64,000 nucleotides of DNA from Sporosarcina sp. Te-1 (GTDB taxonomy: Bacteria; Bacillota; Bacilli; Bacillales_A; Planococcaceae): assembly GCF_017498505.1 (NCBI RefSeq), contig NZ_CP071798.1:4141501-4205500 (forward strand), read 5' to 3'. Shown one piece after another: positions 16,808 to 25,607 of this stretch. Within the stretch, counting starts at the first letter, position 1. Each line of letters starts with the position of its first letter. The notes below the pieces were generated by a model. That model worked only from the letters and a program-made list of their open reading frames with translations, was not told the DNA's origin and ran no database searches. The position numbers and the translations under genes were made by a program.

Positions 16808-17029
16808 ATGCTAGTCCTCTCTCGTAAAGTAAATGAAACCATCAAAATAGGTGACGAAATCGAAATTAGAATTATTGAAGTGAAAGGTGATACAATACGG
16901 ATTGGCATTGAAGCACCAAAAAATGTCGAAATACTTAGAGGGGAACTTGTTCAATCCATTTCAGAAACAAATACAGAGGCAATTACATTGAATAAAGATC
17001 TGTTCACTAAACTTATTAACAACAATTAA
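16808..17029 (+). CDS. csrA: CsrA, RNA-binding translational repressor
   Basis: A 73-residue dimeric regulator that binds GGA-containing hairpins. The sequence starts MLVLSRKVNETIKIGDEIEI and has VRIGIEAPKNVEILRGEL-like residues (TIRIGIEAPKNVEILRGEL) near 38-56, as in all CsrA proteins, including the RNA-contacting arginine in ILRGE. ATG 16808 is behind AAGGGAGC, one base past fliW's stop. Its main target is likely the hag mRNA leader directly downstream, where a matching hairpin is seen at 17183-17202. Confidence 0.96.
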   Translation: MLVLSRKVNETIKIGDEIEIRIIEVKGDTIRIGIEAPKNVEILRGELVQSISETNTEAITLNKDLFTKLINNN

Positions 17030-17090
17030 TGCAAACACGATCTATCCCTTAATTATTCTCCAAAAAAACGAAATTTCTTTTGAATAACGC

Positions 17091-17118
17091 TAAACTACTA
17101 ACGTACTTATCCGATAAT
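17091..17118 (+). promoter_or_regulatory. SigD promoter of hag
   Basis: TAAA (17091-17094), 15 bases, then TCCGATAAT (17110-17118); the SigD consensus is TAAA-N15-GCCGATAT. It leaves a leader of about 100 bases before hag. Confidence 0.85.
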
Positions 17119-17182
17119 AGAATTGTAAGCGACAGTAACGAGTTCGGCCGGCTCCTTACTCCGCGAGCATATAAAACAATAG

Positions 17183-17221
17183 GGTTCACAGGGACGTGAA
17201 CCAAACATACTCAAGGAGGAA
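17183..17221 (+). promoter_or_regulatory. CsrA-binding sites in the hag leader
   Basis: GGTTCAC pairs with GTGAACC around the loop AGGGAC, so the RNA reads ACAGGGACGU, nine of ten matches to the CsrA consensus ACARGGAUGU. A second GGA site is the ribosome-binding site itself, CAAGGAGGAA at 17212-17221. This two-site layout matches the known B. subtilis hag leader, where CsrA blocks the ribosome. Confidence 0.75.
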
Positions 17222-17227
17222 ATTGAA

Positions 17228-18523
17228 ATGAGAATCAATCACAATATCGCGGCTCTTAACACACACCGCCAACTTGGTGCTAACAACACACAAGCATCTA
17301 AAAACCTAGAAAAACTATCTTCTGGTCTGAAAATCAACCGTGCAGGAGACGACGCTGCAGGTCTAGCAATCTCCGAAAAAATGCGTGGTCAAATCCGTGG
17401 TTTGGATATGGCTTCTAAAAACGCTCAAGACGGTATCTCTTTGATCCAAACTGCTGAAGGTGCTTTGAACGAAACGCATGCAATCCTTCAACGTATGCGT
17501 GAACTTGCAGTTCAGTCAGGAAATGATACAAACACTGGTATCGACCGTAACGAACTTCAAAAAGAAGTTGACCAATTAGCTGAAGAGCTTTCACGTATTG
17601 GGAATAATACAGAATTTAACACTCAAACACTCCTTGATGGTTCTTTTAAAGGTACTTTTCACATTGGAGCTAACTCGGATCAAAACATTTCCCTAGAAGT
17701 AAATGATATGCGTGCAGGTAAACTAGGAGTAGTTGGAGATGCAAAAGCTACTACTACAGTAACTTCTACTTATACAGCTTCACAGGGTGACACAACAGCT
17801 AACTCAATTGTTGATGGTGAGTATACTGTAACTGCAAACGCTGATGGCACAACATTTGATTTAGTGGCAGCTGATGGGACGGTAGTAGCAAACGGTGACT
17901 TAACCGATTTTATAGGAGATGGAACAGGTACAAATCCAGCTACAGAAGATCTATCTTTCGCTACAGCTTTAAAGGTCGGTGATAAAGTAACTGTCAAGGG
18001 GACAACTGTAACAGCTCAATCTGCTAGTGATGTAACTTCATCCACTCTTGAAGCGGGGTCATTTACAGTTAAAGCAAATGGTGCAAACTTTGATCTTGTA
18101 GGTTCAAATGGTAAAGTCGTTGCAACGTCCACAGATGGCACATCTTTCACAAATGATAAAGGTGAAGAAGTTCTGAAAACTGGCACTGCATTAGCAGCTG
18201 GAGATACAGTAAAAGTTGGCGGTATCAACATTTCTGACCAAACTTCTGCGAATAAGGCAATCACTTCAATCCAAACAGCAATCGACACAGTATCTGCTGA
18301 GCGTTCTAAACTAGGTGCTATGCAAAACCGCCTAGAGCATACAATCAACAACCTCGGAACTTCTTCCGAAAACTTGACTGCTGCTGAATCCCGTATCCGT
18401 GACGTTGATATGGCGAAAGAAATGATGGAGTTCACTAAGAACAACATCTTGACTCAAGCAGCTCAAGCAATGCTTGCACAAGCTAACCAACAACCACAAG
18501 GCGTACTTCAACTTCTACGCTAA
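17228..18523 (+). CDS. hag: Flagellin, main filament subunit
   Basis: A 431-residue flagellin with canonical ends: MRINHNIAALNTHRQLG and RAGDDAAGLAISEKMRGQIRG at the N-terminus, and QAAQAMLAQANQQPQGVLQLL at the C-terminus. B. subtilis Hag is 304 residues; the extra length lies in the surface-exposed middle (about 180-345), where two related modules follow each other: GEYTVTANADGTTFDLVAADG and GSFTVKANGANFDLVGSNG, each followed by an AL.VGD/AAGD..KV ending. Transcribed from a SigD promoter, translated under CsrA/FliW control. AAGGAGGA precedes ATG. The codon choice is that of a highly expressed gene. Confidence 0.97.
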   Translation: MRINHNIAALNTHRQLGANNTQASKNLEKLSSGLKINRAGDDAAGLAISEKMRGQIRGLDMASKNAQDGISLIQTAEGALNETHAILQRMRELAVQSGNDTNTGIDRNELQKEVDQLAEELSRIGNNTEFNTQTLLDGSFKGTFHIGANSDQNISLEVNDMRAGKLGVVGDAKATTTVTSTYTASQGDTTANSIVDGEYTVTANADGTTFDLVAADGTVVANGDLTDFIGDGTGTNPATEDLSFATALKVGDKVTVKGTTVTAQSASDVTSSTLEAGSFTVKANGANFDLVGSNGKVVATSTDGTSFTNDKGEEVLKTGTALAAGDTVKVGGINISDQTSANKAITSIQTAIDTVSAERSKLGAMQNRLEHTINNLGTSSENLTAAESRIRDVDMAKEMMEFTKNNILTQAAQAMLAQANQQPQGVLQLLR

Positions 18524-18537
18524 TACAGATTTATGAG

Positions 18538-18570
18538 GCGCGATCTTTCAGAGATCGCGCTTTTTCTTTT
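18538..18570 (+). terminator. rho-independent terminator of hag
   Basis: GCGCGATCT and AGATCGCGC around a five-base loop, followed by TTTTTCTTTT. Confidence 0.92.
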
Positions 18571-18803
18571 GCACTATTTTTTCCCCTTTGGACTTAGACT
18601 ATGCTCTCAGTCTTGGCATTTTTCATCCCCTAAATTATCCTCGCTCCACTCTGCATCTTTTCCCCACCCCCGAATATACATATCATTAGTACCAGGCAAT
18701 TCTTCATACTAGGTCAAGCACCATGCTTGCTCTATTTAAAACACACCACTTCATTTACAAAAGAAACAAGATATATCAAAACCAAATTAAGGAGGTCATT
18801 CAG

Positions 18804-19034
18804 TTGAAACGAACAGGTACTCTCTTCCTGCTCGCCTTGCTTGTACTTTCACTTGTACTAGCAGGCTGTGGAGGAAAGAAGGCGAAGAAAGGAAACCGGG
18901 ATGTTGTTGTTGCAGCGATTTCAGAGCCGGACTCGGTTGATGTGCATCGAACATCGTCCATGGGAGATTCGAATTCCGCGTTGTACGAGCCACTGATGAA
19001 ATTTGATGAGGATGGAAACATTGTTGGCAATTAA
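18804..19034 (+). pseudogene. Oligopeptide-binding lipoprotein, N-terminal remnant
   Basis: Only 76 residues of an oligopeptide or dipeptide ABC transporter binding protein (normally more than 500). TTG 18804 has a good AAGGAGG, and the start is a lipoprotein signal with the lipobox LAGC near residues 18-21. The mature part (VVVAAISEPDSVDVHRTSS and [18 protein letters not shown]) is the usual beginning of family 5 binding proteins. The frame then hits TAA where the sequence switches without a gap into an OppF-like ATPase, so a deletion removed the rest together with the permease genes. Confidence 0.85.
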
Positions 19035-19959
19035 AGGGTTTGTTAAAGCGGTCGATGGGATTAGTTTCACTGTTAATAAAGGGGAGACACTTGGAATTGT
19101 CGGGGAAAGCGGCTGTGGAAAGTCAACGATGGGGAGAAGCATATTGCGGTTGATTGAACCGAGCTCGGGTTCAGTCAAATTTAGCTGAACTGAAATAACT
19201 ACATTGGAAAGCGATAAACTTCGGGAATTGAGGAGGGACATGCAAATTGTCTTTCAGGATCCCTACGCTTCTTTGAATCCGAAGATGACAGTCAGTGCCA
19301 TTTTGGACGAAGCGTTATCGACCCATCAGATTGGTCATAACAGGAAAGAACGTCGAGTGAGGATTGCTGCTTTGCTAGAGCAAGTGGGATTAAGTTCTTC
19401 TCATATCGGGCGGTATCCCCATGAATTCAGTGGAGGTCAAAGACAGCGAATCGGAATAGCGCGTGCAATTGCAGTGAATCCTGCACTGATTATTGCGGAT
19501 GAGCCAGTATCAGCATTAGATGTTTCTGTTCAAGCACAAATATTAAACTTATTTGATGAATTAAAGGAAACATTTGGGCTTACCTATATCTTCATTGCTC
19601 ATGACCTAAGCGTTGTAAAACATGTCAGCGATCGCATTGGGGTTATGTATTTAGGACGGATTGTTGAACTAGCTGCTAAGAAAGATTTATTTCAAAAGCC
19701 ATTACATCCCTACACACGGGCCTTAATGTCGGCTGTCCCTTCATTGGATCCGGATAAGAAGAAAGAACGGATTATCTTGAAAGAAGACGTCCCGAATCCT
19801 GTTTCGCCGCCACAAGGCTGTCCGTTTCATCCGAGATGTCCAGTGAGTCAGAAGGTTTGTATGGAAATTCGTCCAAAGGAAATCGTTATGAATGGAAATA
19901 GAACAGTCAGCTGTCATATGTATGATGAACAGTATAGCAATGAATTTACAAAAGTCTAA
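19035..19959 (+). pseudogene. OppF/DppF-like ABC ATPase, 5' truncated with an internal stop
   Basis: A peptide-transporter ATPase without its start. The frame reads [20 protein letters not shown], Walker [10 protein letters not shown], then [23 protein letters not shown], where a TGA at 19186-19188 stands in the place of a Gly codon (GGA to TGA). The frame continues intact afterwards: [14 protein letters not shown], the signature [14 protein letters not shown], Walker [13 protein letters not shown] and the C-terminal cysteine-rich CPFHPRCP of oligopeptide ATPases. Part of the expected N-terminus is missing at the deletion joint near 19034-19041. An internal ATG (19240) could give only a fragment without Walker A. 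Confidence 0.88.
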
Positions 19960-19994
19960 ATGATGAAATGCCTCTAGTTAAATCTATTCTGTTG

Positions 19995-20021
19995 TTTACA
20001 TCGGCAGACATTTACCGATAT
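19995..20021 (+). promoter_or_regulatory. Possible SigD promoter of the unknown gene at 20057
   Basis: ACCGATAT (20014-20021) matches seven of eight bases of the SigD -10. TTTA lies at the right distance (15 bases) in place of TAAA, so this is weaker than the hag promoter. Confidence 0.4.
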
Positions 20022-20056
20022 AAATGATAGAAAGCTTTCGAACTGGAGGAACGACG

Positions 20057-20659
20057 TTGAAATTACGAATTGGTGAACAGCATATTGACTATAAGAAGAA
20101 ACCATCTGTGGAAGATGTAATTTTACGTATTAATGATGAATTGACAGAAGGATTTTATTTCAGTCATTTCATTGCTGATGGCATTGAAGTATATGATGAT
20201 CAAGAAGACTACTTGGAAAAATACCTTAACGAAATGAAAGAGCTAGAGGTTATCATTAAAAACGAAAAGCAATTCATGAATGACGTTCTGTTGTCGGCTG
20301 AAGAATATGTACACCGTGCACAGCCGGAGATTGAAGTACTCATCGAAGACTTTCAAAAAGAACCGACAAGGGACACATGGGCCAATTTTGAGTTGTTATT
20401 GGGTGGGGCTGCTTGGTTGAATGATATGCTTGAATTGATTAAGAAAAGTAACGAACAGCCTTCTAATTGGCAGCAATTCGAACAACAAGCAACTATTTTG
20501 CAACAAGAAGTGAAGAAGTTACACGAAGCGGTGAACCAAAATTATCACAAGCAAATTGCCGGAGTGATTCAGCAAGGTCTACTGCCTGTTTGTAAAGAGT
20601 TAGAAGTATTGATTAGCCAGGCAATTGATACGGATGGTGAACGAGTAAATTTAAGTTAA
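20057..20659 (+). CDS. Hypothetical acidic helical protein
   Basis: A 200-residue protein I do not recognise. It starts KLRIGEQHIDYKKKPSVEDVILRIND and then is mainly charged helices (DYLEKYLNEMKELEVIIKNEKQF and later QQFEQQATILQQEVKKLHEAVNQ), with no signal peptide, membrane segment or catalytic motif. TTG 20057 has GGAGGA six bases upstream. The SigD-like sequence in front of it and its place between hag and flaG suggest a motility-linked function, which is inference. It has its own strong terminator, so it is a single-gene unit. Confidence 0.7.
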   Translation: MKLRIGEQHIDYKKKPSVEDVILRINDELTEGFYFSHFIADGIEVYDDQEDYLEKYLNEMKELEVIIKNEKQFMNDVLLSAEEYVHRAQPEIEVLIEDFQKEPTRDTWANFELLLGGAAWLNDMLELIKKSNEQPSNWQQFEQQATILQQEVKKLHEAVNQNYHKQIAGVIQQGLLPVCKELEVLISQAIDTDGERVNLS

Positions 20660-20677
20660 ATGGAACATTAAGTAAAA

Positions 20678-20715
20678 AGCGGACAGCCAAGTAAATTGGC
20701 CATCCGCTTTTGTTT
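20678..20715 (+). terminator. rho-independent terminator
   Basis: AGCGGA-CA-GCCAA pairs with TTGGC-CA-TCCGCT, followed by TTTGTTTTT. Confidence 0.9.
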
Positions 20716-20724
20716 TTCTCTTAT

Positions 20725-20830
20725 TCATCTCTCACAAGCATACCCATCCTTATCCCTGTCCATTTTAGCTTGATAGGCTGGATGCCCTTATTTCTTACGG
20801 AACCCTCTGCAGTTTTAGAGCCTATTATAA
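20725..20830 (-). pseudogene. Frameshifted remnant of an excalibur-domain protein
   Basis: On the minus strand the last 19 codons before TGA (20784-20725) read HPAYQAKMDRDKDGYACER, the calcium-binding excalibur motif (DxDxDGxxCE) that normally ends extracellular nucleases and thermonuclease-like proteins. A stop lies two codons upstream in this frame, but the frame shifted by one base reads KTAEGSVRNKG immediately before, as expected in front of the motif. A single missing base near 20786 explains it. No start, signal peptide or catalytic domain remains in the AT-rich sequence beyond. Confidence 0.6.
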
Positions 20831-21012
20831 TAATAGGAAAATATATAAGGAAGAGAGGAGAAAGGAAAAACTTTTGGGTTATATAGGGATTCTTTTTCGT
20901 TGTATCTCTTGTTTTTAATGATTCGTAAGTCGAAATACCTCTACCAAACGATAACATTCCCCTCTATAATTAAAATAATCAAAACATTACATTATTCACT
21001 GGGGGTATATAA
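20831..21012. other. AT-rich intergenic region before the gamma-glutamyltranspeptidase
   Basis: Very AT-rich sequence with runs such as TATTATAATAATAGG and CCCTCTATAATTAAAATAATC. TATAAT at about 20965 is a plausible -10 for the downstream gene; I see no convincing -35. Nothing else is visible. Confidence 0.4.
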
Positions 21013-22614
21013 ATGGACTACCTTTACAACCCGTACTCGACCATCCGGCATGCAGCATTCGCCCGCAAAGGAATGGTTGCCACTTCGCAGCCTCTTGCTG
21101 CGCAAGCTGGGATTGAAGTGATGCAGAAGGGCGGGAACGCGATTGATGCAGCGATTGCGACTGCAGCGGCGTTGACTGTCGTGGAGCCGACATCGAATGG
21201 CATTGGGGGAGATGCCTTTGCGCTTGTTTGGGTAAAGGATGAGTTACATGGCTTGAATGCCTCTGGACCTGCGCCTGAAAGATTGTCAGTCGAGGTAATT
21301 AAGAAAGCAGGCTATGAAAAGATTCCGACCTACGGGTTTACTCCCATTACGGTGCCGGGCGTGCCGAAAGCGTGGGCGGAGCTTGCCAAGCGCTTTGGAA
21401 AACTTCCGCTCCTCGAATCGCTGAGGCCGGCCATCCGATATGCAGATGAAGGGTACCCGCTGACGCCGATCCTAGGTAAATATTGGCGCATCGCCTATAA
21501 TAAGTTCAAAGCGCTTAATTCAAATGAATTTGATGAGTGGTTCAAGACGTTTGCGCCGGATGGGCGACCACCTGAGACAGGGGATATGTGGAAGTCGCCT
21601 GGGCATGCGGAGACACTTCGTTTAATAGGTGAGACAAAAGCTGATTCCTTCTATCATGGTCAACTGGCGGACGCGATGGATGCCCATGTTGCTAGCCATA
21701 ATGGCTATTTGTGTAAGTCCGATCTGGAAAGGTATGAAGTGGAATGGGTCAAACCGATTTCTACAAACTACAAAGGGTATGACGTTTGGGAGATTCCTCC
21801 GAGCGGCCAGGGGATCGTGACGCTTATGGCGCTCAACATTTTCTCGGAATTAAGCCCAGCTGTCCCGAACACGGTTAAGACGTTGCATGAACAAATCGAG
21901 GCGATGAAACTTGCGTTTGTCGATGGGAAGGCGTTTATTACAGAGGAACAAGACATGCCGATCGATGTAGAGCATTTACTATCGAAGGACTATGCGAAAA
22001 AGCGTGCAGCCAAAATTACAGACCGGGCTGCTATTCCGGCGCCATATGATTTGCCGAAAAGCGGCACTATCTATTTGGCGGCAGCGGATGAAGAAGGAAA
22101 TATGGTGTCGTTTATCCAATCGAACTATATGGGTTTCGGTTCGGGCATTGTTGTCCCAGGTACTGGTATTGCCCTTCAGAACCGGGGTGTCGACTTCTCC
22201 CTCGACCCAAGCCATCCAAATGTATTGAAGCCGGGTAAACGGTCTTTCAATACGATCATCCCTGGATTTTTGACAAAAGATGGACAAGCAATCGGGCCGT
22301 TCGGCATTATGGGTGGGTTCATGCAACCGCAAGGGCACTTCCAAGTCGTCATCAATACGATCGATTATGAGCTGAACCCGCAAGCGACGCTCGATGCACC
22401 GCGCTGGCAATGGATTGAAGGAAATAAAGTCCATGTCGAGCCAAACTTTCCTAACCATTTGGCACAGGCTCTCACCCGTCTTGGTCATGAGATTATACCG
22501 ACTCTCGATAACGGCTCGTTCGGAAGGGGACAGATCATCTGGCGCAATCCGGAAACTGGCGTGCTCGCAGGGGGGACAGAATCCCGGACGGATGGGACGA
22601 TTGCGGTTTGGTGA
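21013..22614 (+). CDS. ywrD: Gamma-glutamyltranspeptidase family protein (YwrD-like)
   Basis: A 533-residue Ntn-hydrolase that would cleave gamma-glutamyl bonds (glutathione and similar). KGMVATSQPLAAQAGIEVMQKGGNAIDAAIA and NGIGGDAFAL in the N-terminal half and SGTIYLAAADEEGNMVSFIQS near residue 350 are family hallmarks; the threonine in SGT is the expected autoprocessing site and nucleophile, followed by GSGIVVPGTGIALQNRG. There is no signal peptide, unlike secreted Ggt, and B. subtilis YwrD has the same length and lacks one too. GGGGG lies just before the ATG. Confidence 0.88.
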   Translation: MDYLYNPYSTIRHAAFARKGMVATSQPLAAQAGIEVMQKGGNAIDAAIATAAALTVVEPTSNGIGGDAFALVWVKDELHGLNASGPAPERLSVEVIKKAGYEKIPTYGFTPITVPGVPKAWAELAKRFGKLPLLESLRPAIRYADEGYPLTPILGKYWRIAYNKFKALNSNEFDEWFKTFAPDGRPPETGDMWKSPGHAETLRLIGETKADSFYHGQLADAMDAHVASHNGYLCKSDLERYEVEWVKPISTNYKGYDVWEIPPSGQGIVTLMALNIFSELSPAVPNTVKTLHEQIEAMKLAFVDGKAFITEEQDMPIDVEHLLSKDYAKKRAAKITDRAAIPAPYDLPKSGTIYLAAADEEGNMVSFIQSNYMGFGSGIVVPGTGIALQNRGVDFSLDPSHPNVLKPGKRSFNTIIPGFLTKDGQAIGPFGIMGGFMQPQGHFQVVINTIDYELNPQATLDAPRWQWIEGNKVHVEPNFPNHLAQALTRLGHEIIPTLDNGSFGRGQIIWRNPETGVLAGGTESRTDGTIAVW

Positions 22615-22639
22615 GCGAAAAAAATCAATTTGTAGCACA

Positions 22640-22676
22640 GCAAAAAAAGCGTCAGGACAAAATGTCGCTGACGCTT
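22640..22676 (-). terminator. Terminator of the chemoreceptor gene
   Basis: AGCGTCAG-GACA pairs with TGTC-G-CTGACGCT around AAA; on the minus strand it is followed by seven T residues. It may also serve the gene on the other strand. Confidence 0.85.
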
Positions 22677-22682
22677 GTATCG

Positions 22683-24647
22683 TTATACTTTAAATCGCTC
22701 AATTGCCATGTTCAATTCTTCACTTAATTCTGTAAGGGTCACCGCTGAATCGGTCACTGTTTGGATAGCCCGCAATTGTTCATCTGTTGAAGCGCTCACT
22801 TCCTCACAAGCCGCTGCAGTTTCTTCAGCTGTGGCCGCCATCGTTTGGATCGTCAGCGCCACTTCCTCTTTGAGGATGGCAACTCGTTCAATTTCACTCA
22901 GGACGGAATGGATAGAAGACTGCATCGTTTCCATTCGGCTTGAGAGTTGGTTGAATGTCAATTCGGTTTCTTGAACTATGACGCCCTGCTGTTTAAACGC
23001 AGTAATCGTTCCTTCTAACTGCCTGGCGGTGCTTTCTGAACCGTTCACGAGCTCGTCGATCATCCGTTTCACGTCATCTGTCGCCCTTGCGGATTGTTCT
23101 GCCAGCTTCCGTACTTCTTCTGCCACGACCGCGAATCCTTTCCCATGATCGCCTGCCCGTGCCGCTTCAATGCTGGCGTTTAGGGCGAGGAGATTCGTTT
23201 GAGAAGAAATGTCGGTGATCGTATCCATGATACCGCCAATTGCTTTTACTTTTACATTCAGCTCGTTGAATCCTTCGACCATTTCACGGAACTCGTCTGC
23301 GGATAACTGGAACGACGTGTTTAAGTCGACCATTTGACCTTGACCATTCTCGTTCATTGACTTGGTCTGTTCCGCAATGTTGGCCATCGTTTCTGCTTTG
23401 GAGATGATTTCATTGATTTGCTGTCCAAGACCGTCAGTACGTTCGGATACTGTCTCCGAGTCTTCAGCCGATTTGGCGGCTCCTCCTGCAATTTCAGAAA
23501 TTGCATGGGCGACTTCAGCACTGGATGCACTCGTTTCCTCTGCTACTGCACTTAGATGTTCAGAGTTCGTACGGACGTTACTAGCGGATGATTTGACGAT
23601 AGAGATGATGGAATTCATCTGATCGATCATCGTATTAAAATTAGAGCCCAGTTCGCCGATTTCATCTTTTGCGACTATCTTGGATCGTACTGTCAGGTTG
23701 CCTTCCGACACGGTGTTCATTAAGGTACGTAATGTTCCAATCGGCCGCGTCATCCGTTGAATAGTGAAATAAAGGGCGGTCAAAATGATAGCTAAGGTGA
23801 TAGCGGCAATGATTAGCATTGAGTTGCGCAAGGATGTCGCCAGTCCATATACTTCACTTTCCTTATAGACTGCACCGACTTTCCATTCGAAATCAGGCAG
23901 GGTCGTGAAGACATTTATTTGTGGCACGCCTTTTTCGTCCTTGAAATAGGCTTCGCCGGAATCCATTTCATATAACATCTGGACGTCTGGAAATTTCATT
24001 AAATTTTCTCCCGCTTTGGTTGGATGGGAAATTGCGGTGCCCGTTTTGTCATATAGCACTGGATAGCCTTCATATCCGACATCAACGCTCGATAATTCCT
24101 CTTGGACAGCACCAAGTTGGATGTCGAGCGCGACAACACCGATCAATTCGTCATGAACGACAACCGCTTTGGATGCGGTGATGACAAATTCTCCGGATGC
24201 TTCGTCCAAGTAGGGTTCTGACCAGCTTACGGTCTCAGGAGAGGCAGCAGCGTCTTTATACCATGAACGACTTGTCGGATCAAATTGGGCACCGAGGTTG
24301 TTATGAGGAACAATTGTCAGGTCCTTTGTTGCCGAAGCGAAATAAACAGCAGATGCACCGTGGTAGGAAGAAAGAAAATTAGAGAAGACACCCTCTGCCG
24401 CCGAAGGATCGCTGGACTGAACAAGGACGTCAGAAATCGAAAGAAAGTCGAGCGCTTTCTCGAATTGCAGCATATAGTTGGATATGCCATATCTCATTTC
24501 TTCTACAATGGAAGAACTCGACTGGATCATGTTTCCAGACGATTGTTTTTTCGCTTGATCATTCGTCATGAAAGTCATGAGGGATATGCCCAGGATAAAT
24601 AAAAGTGCAACAGTAAAGGTGATTTTCGTTTTAATGGATGTGAACAT
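22683..24647 (-). CDS. Methyl-accepting chemotaxis protein with dCache-type sensor
   Basis: A 654-residue transmembrane chemoreceptor. A first membrane helix near residues 8-28 and a second near 279-300 enclose an extracellular Cache-like sensor ([34 protein letters not shown] is typical). HAMP follows (about 300-355), then the signalling domain with the intact tip [36 protein letters not shown] near residues 490-525. It would steer the flagellar motor through CheA/CheW; the ligand, probably an amino acid or carboxylate, is unknown. A GCCGAAAT sequence upstream on the same strand (24689-24682) hints at SigD control. Confidence 0.94.
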   Translation of the reverse strand: MFTSIKTKITFTVALLFILGISLMTFMTNDQAKKQSSGNMIQSSSSIVEEMRYGISNYMLQFEKALDFLSISDVLVQSSDPSAAEGVFSNFLSSYHGASAVYFASATKDLTIVPHNNLGAQFDPTSRSWYKDAAASPETVSWSEPYLDEASGEFVITASKAVVVHDELIGVVALDIQLGAVQEELSSVDVGYEGYPVLYDKTGTAISHPTKAGENLMKFPDVQMLYEMDSGEAYFKDEKGVPQINVFTTLPDFEWKVGAVYKESEVYGLATSLRNSMLIIAAITLAIILTALYFTIQRMTRPIGTLRTLMNTVSEGNLTVRSKIVAKDEIGELGSNFNTMIDQMNSIISIVKSSASNVRTNSEHLSAVAEETSASSAEVAHAISEIAGGAAKSAEDSETVSERTDGLGQQINEIISKAETMANIAEQTKSMNENGQGQMVDLNTSFQLSADEFREMVEGFNELNVKVKAIGGIMDTITDISSQTNLLALNASIEAARAGDHGKGFAVVAEEVRKLAEQSARATDDVKRMIDELVNGSESTARQLEGTITAFKQQGVIVQETELTFNQLSSRMETMQSSIHSVLSEIERVAILKEEVALTIQTMAATAEETAAACEEVSASTDEQLRAIQTVTDSAVTLTELSEELNMAIERFKV

Positions 24648-24816
24648 AGGACATCCCCTTTCTAAAAGTAGGTACTCTTTTATTTCGGCACTGTATGGTC
24701 AAATTGAATAGTCTGTTAATATGTAAAATATTCCAATTGGATATACTCTCGAGTGTGCTTGTAATCGACTTACCAAACATATACTCAATTAAAATGGAAT
24801 GGGAGTGGATTCACAG

Positions 24817-25524
24817 ATGAAACCAATGATCGGAGTCACGATGGATATGGCAGAAGGGCAGAAACAAGTAGTACAGGAAGCTTACATAGATGCCATCCTT
24901 CACGCAGGTGGTATACCACTTCTCATACCAGCTGGTGTAGAAAAGGATGCGAAGCAAATTGAGGAAGTACTGGATGGCCTTGTTTTGTCCGGCGGGGATG
25001 ATGTAGACCCTTATTTTTTTGAGGAGGAACCGTGCATAGCGCTCGGCAAGGTAACCCCTGAACGTGATGCAATGGAAATTGCTCTGACCCGACAATTTTT
25101 GAATGCTGATAAGCCGATTCTCGGTATTTGCAGAGGGATGCAACTTTTGAATATCGTCTGTGGGGGAACCATCTATCAGGATTTGGATACTCAATATGAG
25201 AATCCATTGCTCCAACATAAGCAAAAAGCTGCAAAAAGCCATGGGTCCCATGCAGTTACGCTTGCACCAGCCAGTGTATTGCACAGGATTGCGGGCCGGG
25301 ATGTCATACGGGTGAATTCATTTCACCATCAAGCTGTACGGGATATAGCTAGTCCTTTCTTTGTGACCGGCCAAACAAGCGACGGGGTCATCGAAGCGAT
25401 GGAAAGTACAAAACACCGGTTTGTCGTCGGAGTTCAATGGCATCCCGAGGAATTAAGCGAAGCAGGAGACCCCATTTCACAAAAGCTTTTTGATCTGTTT
25501 GTTAAGAAATGCTCAAAATTGTAA
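24817..25524 (+). CDS. Class I glutamine amidotransferase, gamma-glutamyl-GABA hydrolase type
   Basis: A 235-residue peptidase C26 family enzyme. LVLSGGDDVDPYFFEEEP, the nucleophile elbow LGICRGMQLLNIVCGGTIYQDL with the catalytic cysteine near residue 108, and VVGVQWHPEEL with the catalytic histidine and glutamate are all present. PuuD-like members release free GABA from gamma-glutamyl-GABA, others act on gamma-glutamyl amines; the exact substrate is uncertain. A gamma-glutamyltranspeptidase is encoded two genes upstream, which may be related. GGGAGTGG precedes ATG 24817; ATG 24799 is less well placed. Confidence 0.88.
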   Translation: MKPMIGVTMDMAEGQKQVVQEAYIDAILHAGGIPLLIPAGVEKDAKQIEEVLDGLVLSGGDDVDPYFFEEEPCIALGKVTPERDAMEIALTRQFLNADKPILGICRGMQLLNIVCGGTIYQDLDTQYENPLLQHKQKAAKSHGSHAVTLAPASVLHRIAGRDVIRVNSFHHQAVRDIASPFFVTGQTSDGVIEAMESTKHRFVVGVQWHPEELSEAGDPISQKLFDLFVKKCSKL

Positions 25525-25607
25525 AGAATTTCTTTGGAATTAGTTCAACTATCCTATTTGGAGGTCGATGAAGTAAGTAAGAAGGTTGATTTCGAGAGGA
25601 GATTATC

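Noticed and set aside
17165..17175. CGAGCATA in the hag leader as a stray array core
   Set aside because: A single match without a phased neighbour is expected by chance in this much sequence.
18571..18803. Insertion sequence or tRNA near the peptide transporter remnant
   Set aside because: No transposase frame, terminal inverted repeats or tRNA-like folding could be seen in the gap.
22640..22676. Hairpin as the end of the gamma-glutamyltranspeptidase gene only
   Set aside because: The T run lies on the minus strand, so it fits the convergent chemoreceptor gene better; rightward termination is possible but weaker.
24811..25284. Leftward 157-residue frame antisense to the amidotransferase
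   Set aside because: It is fully overlapped by a well-supported enzyme gene and has no ribosome site or family resemblance.
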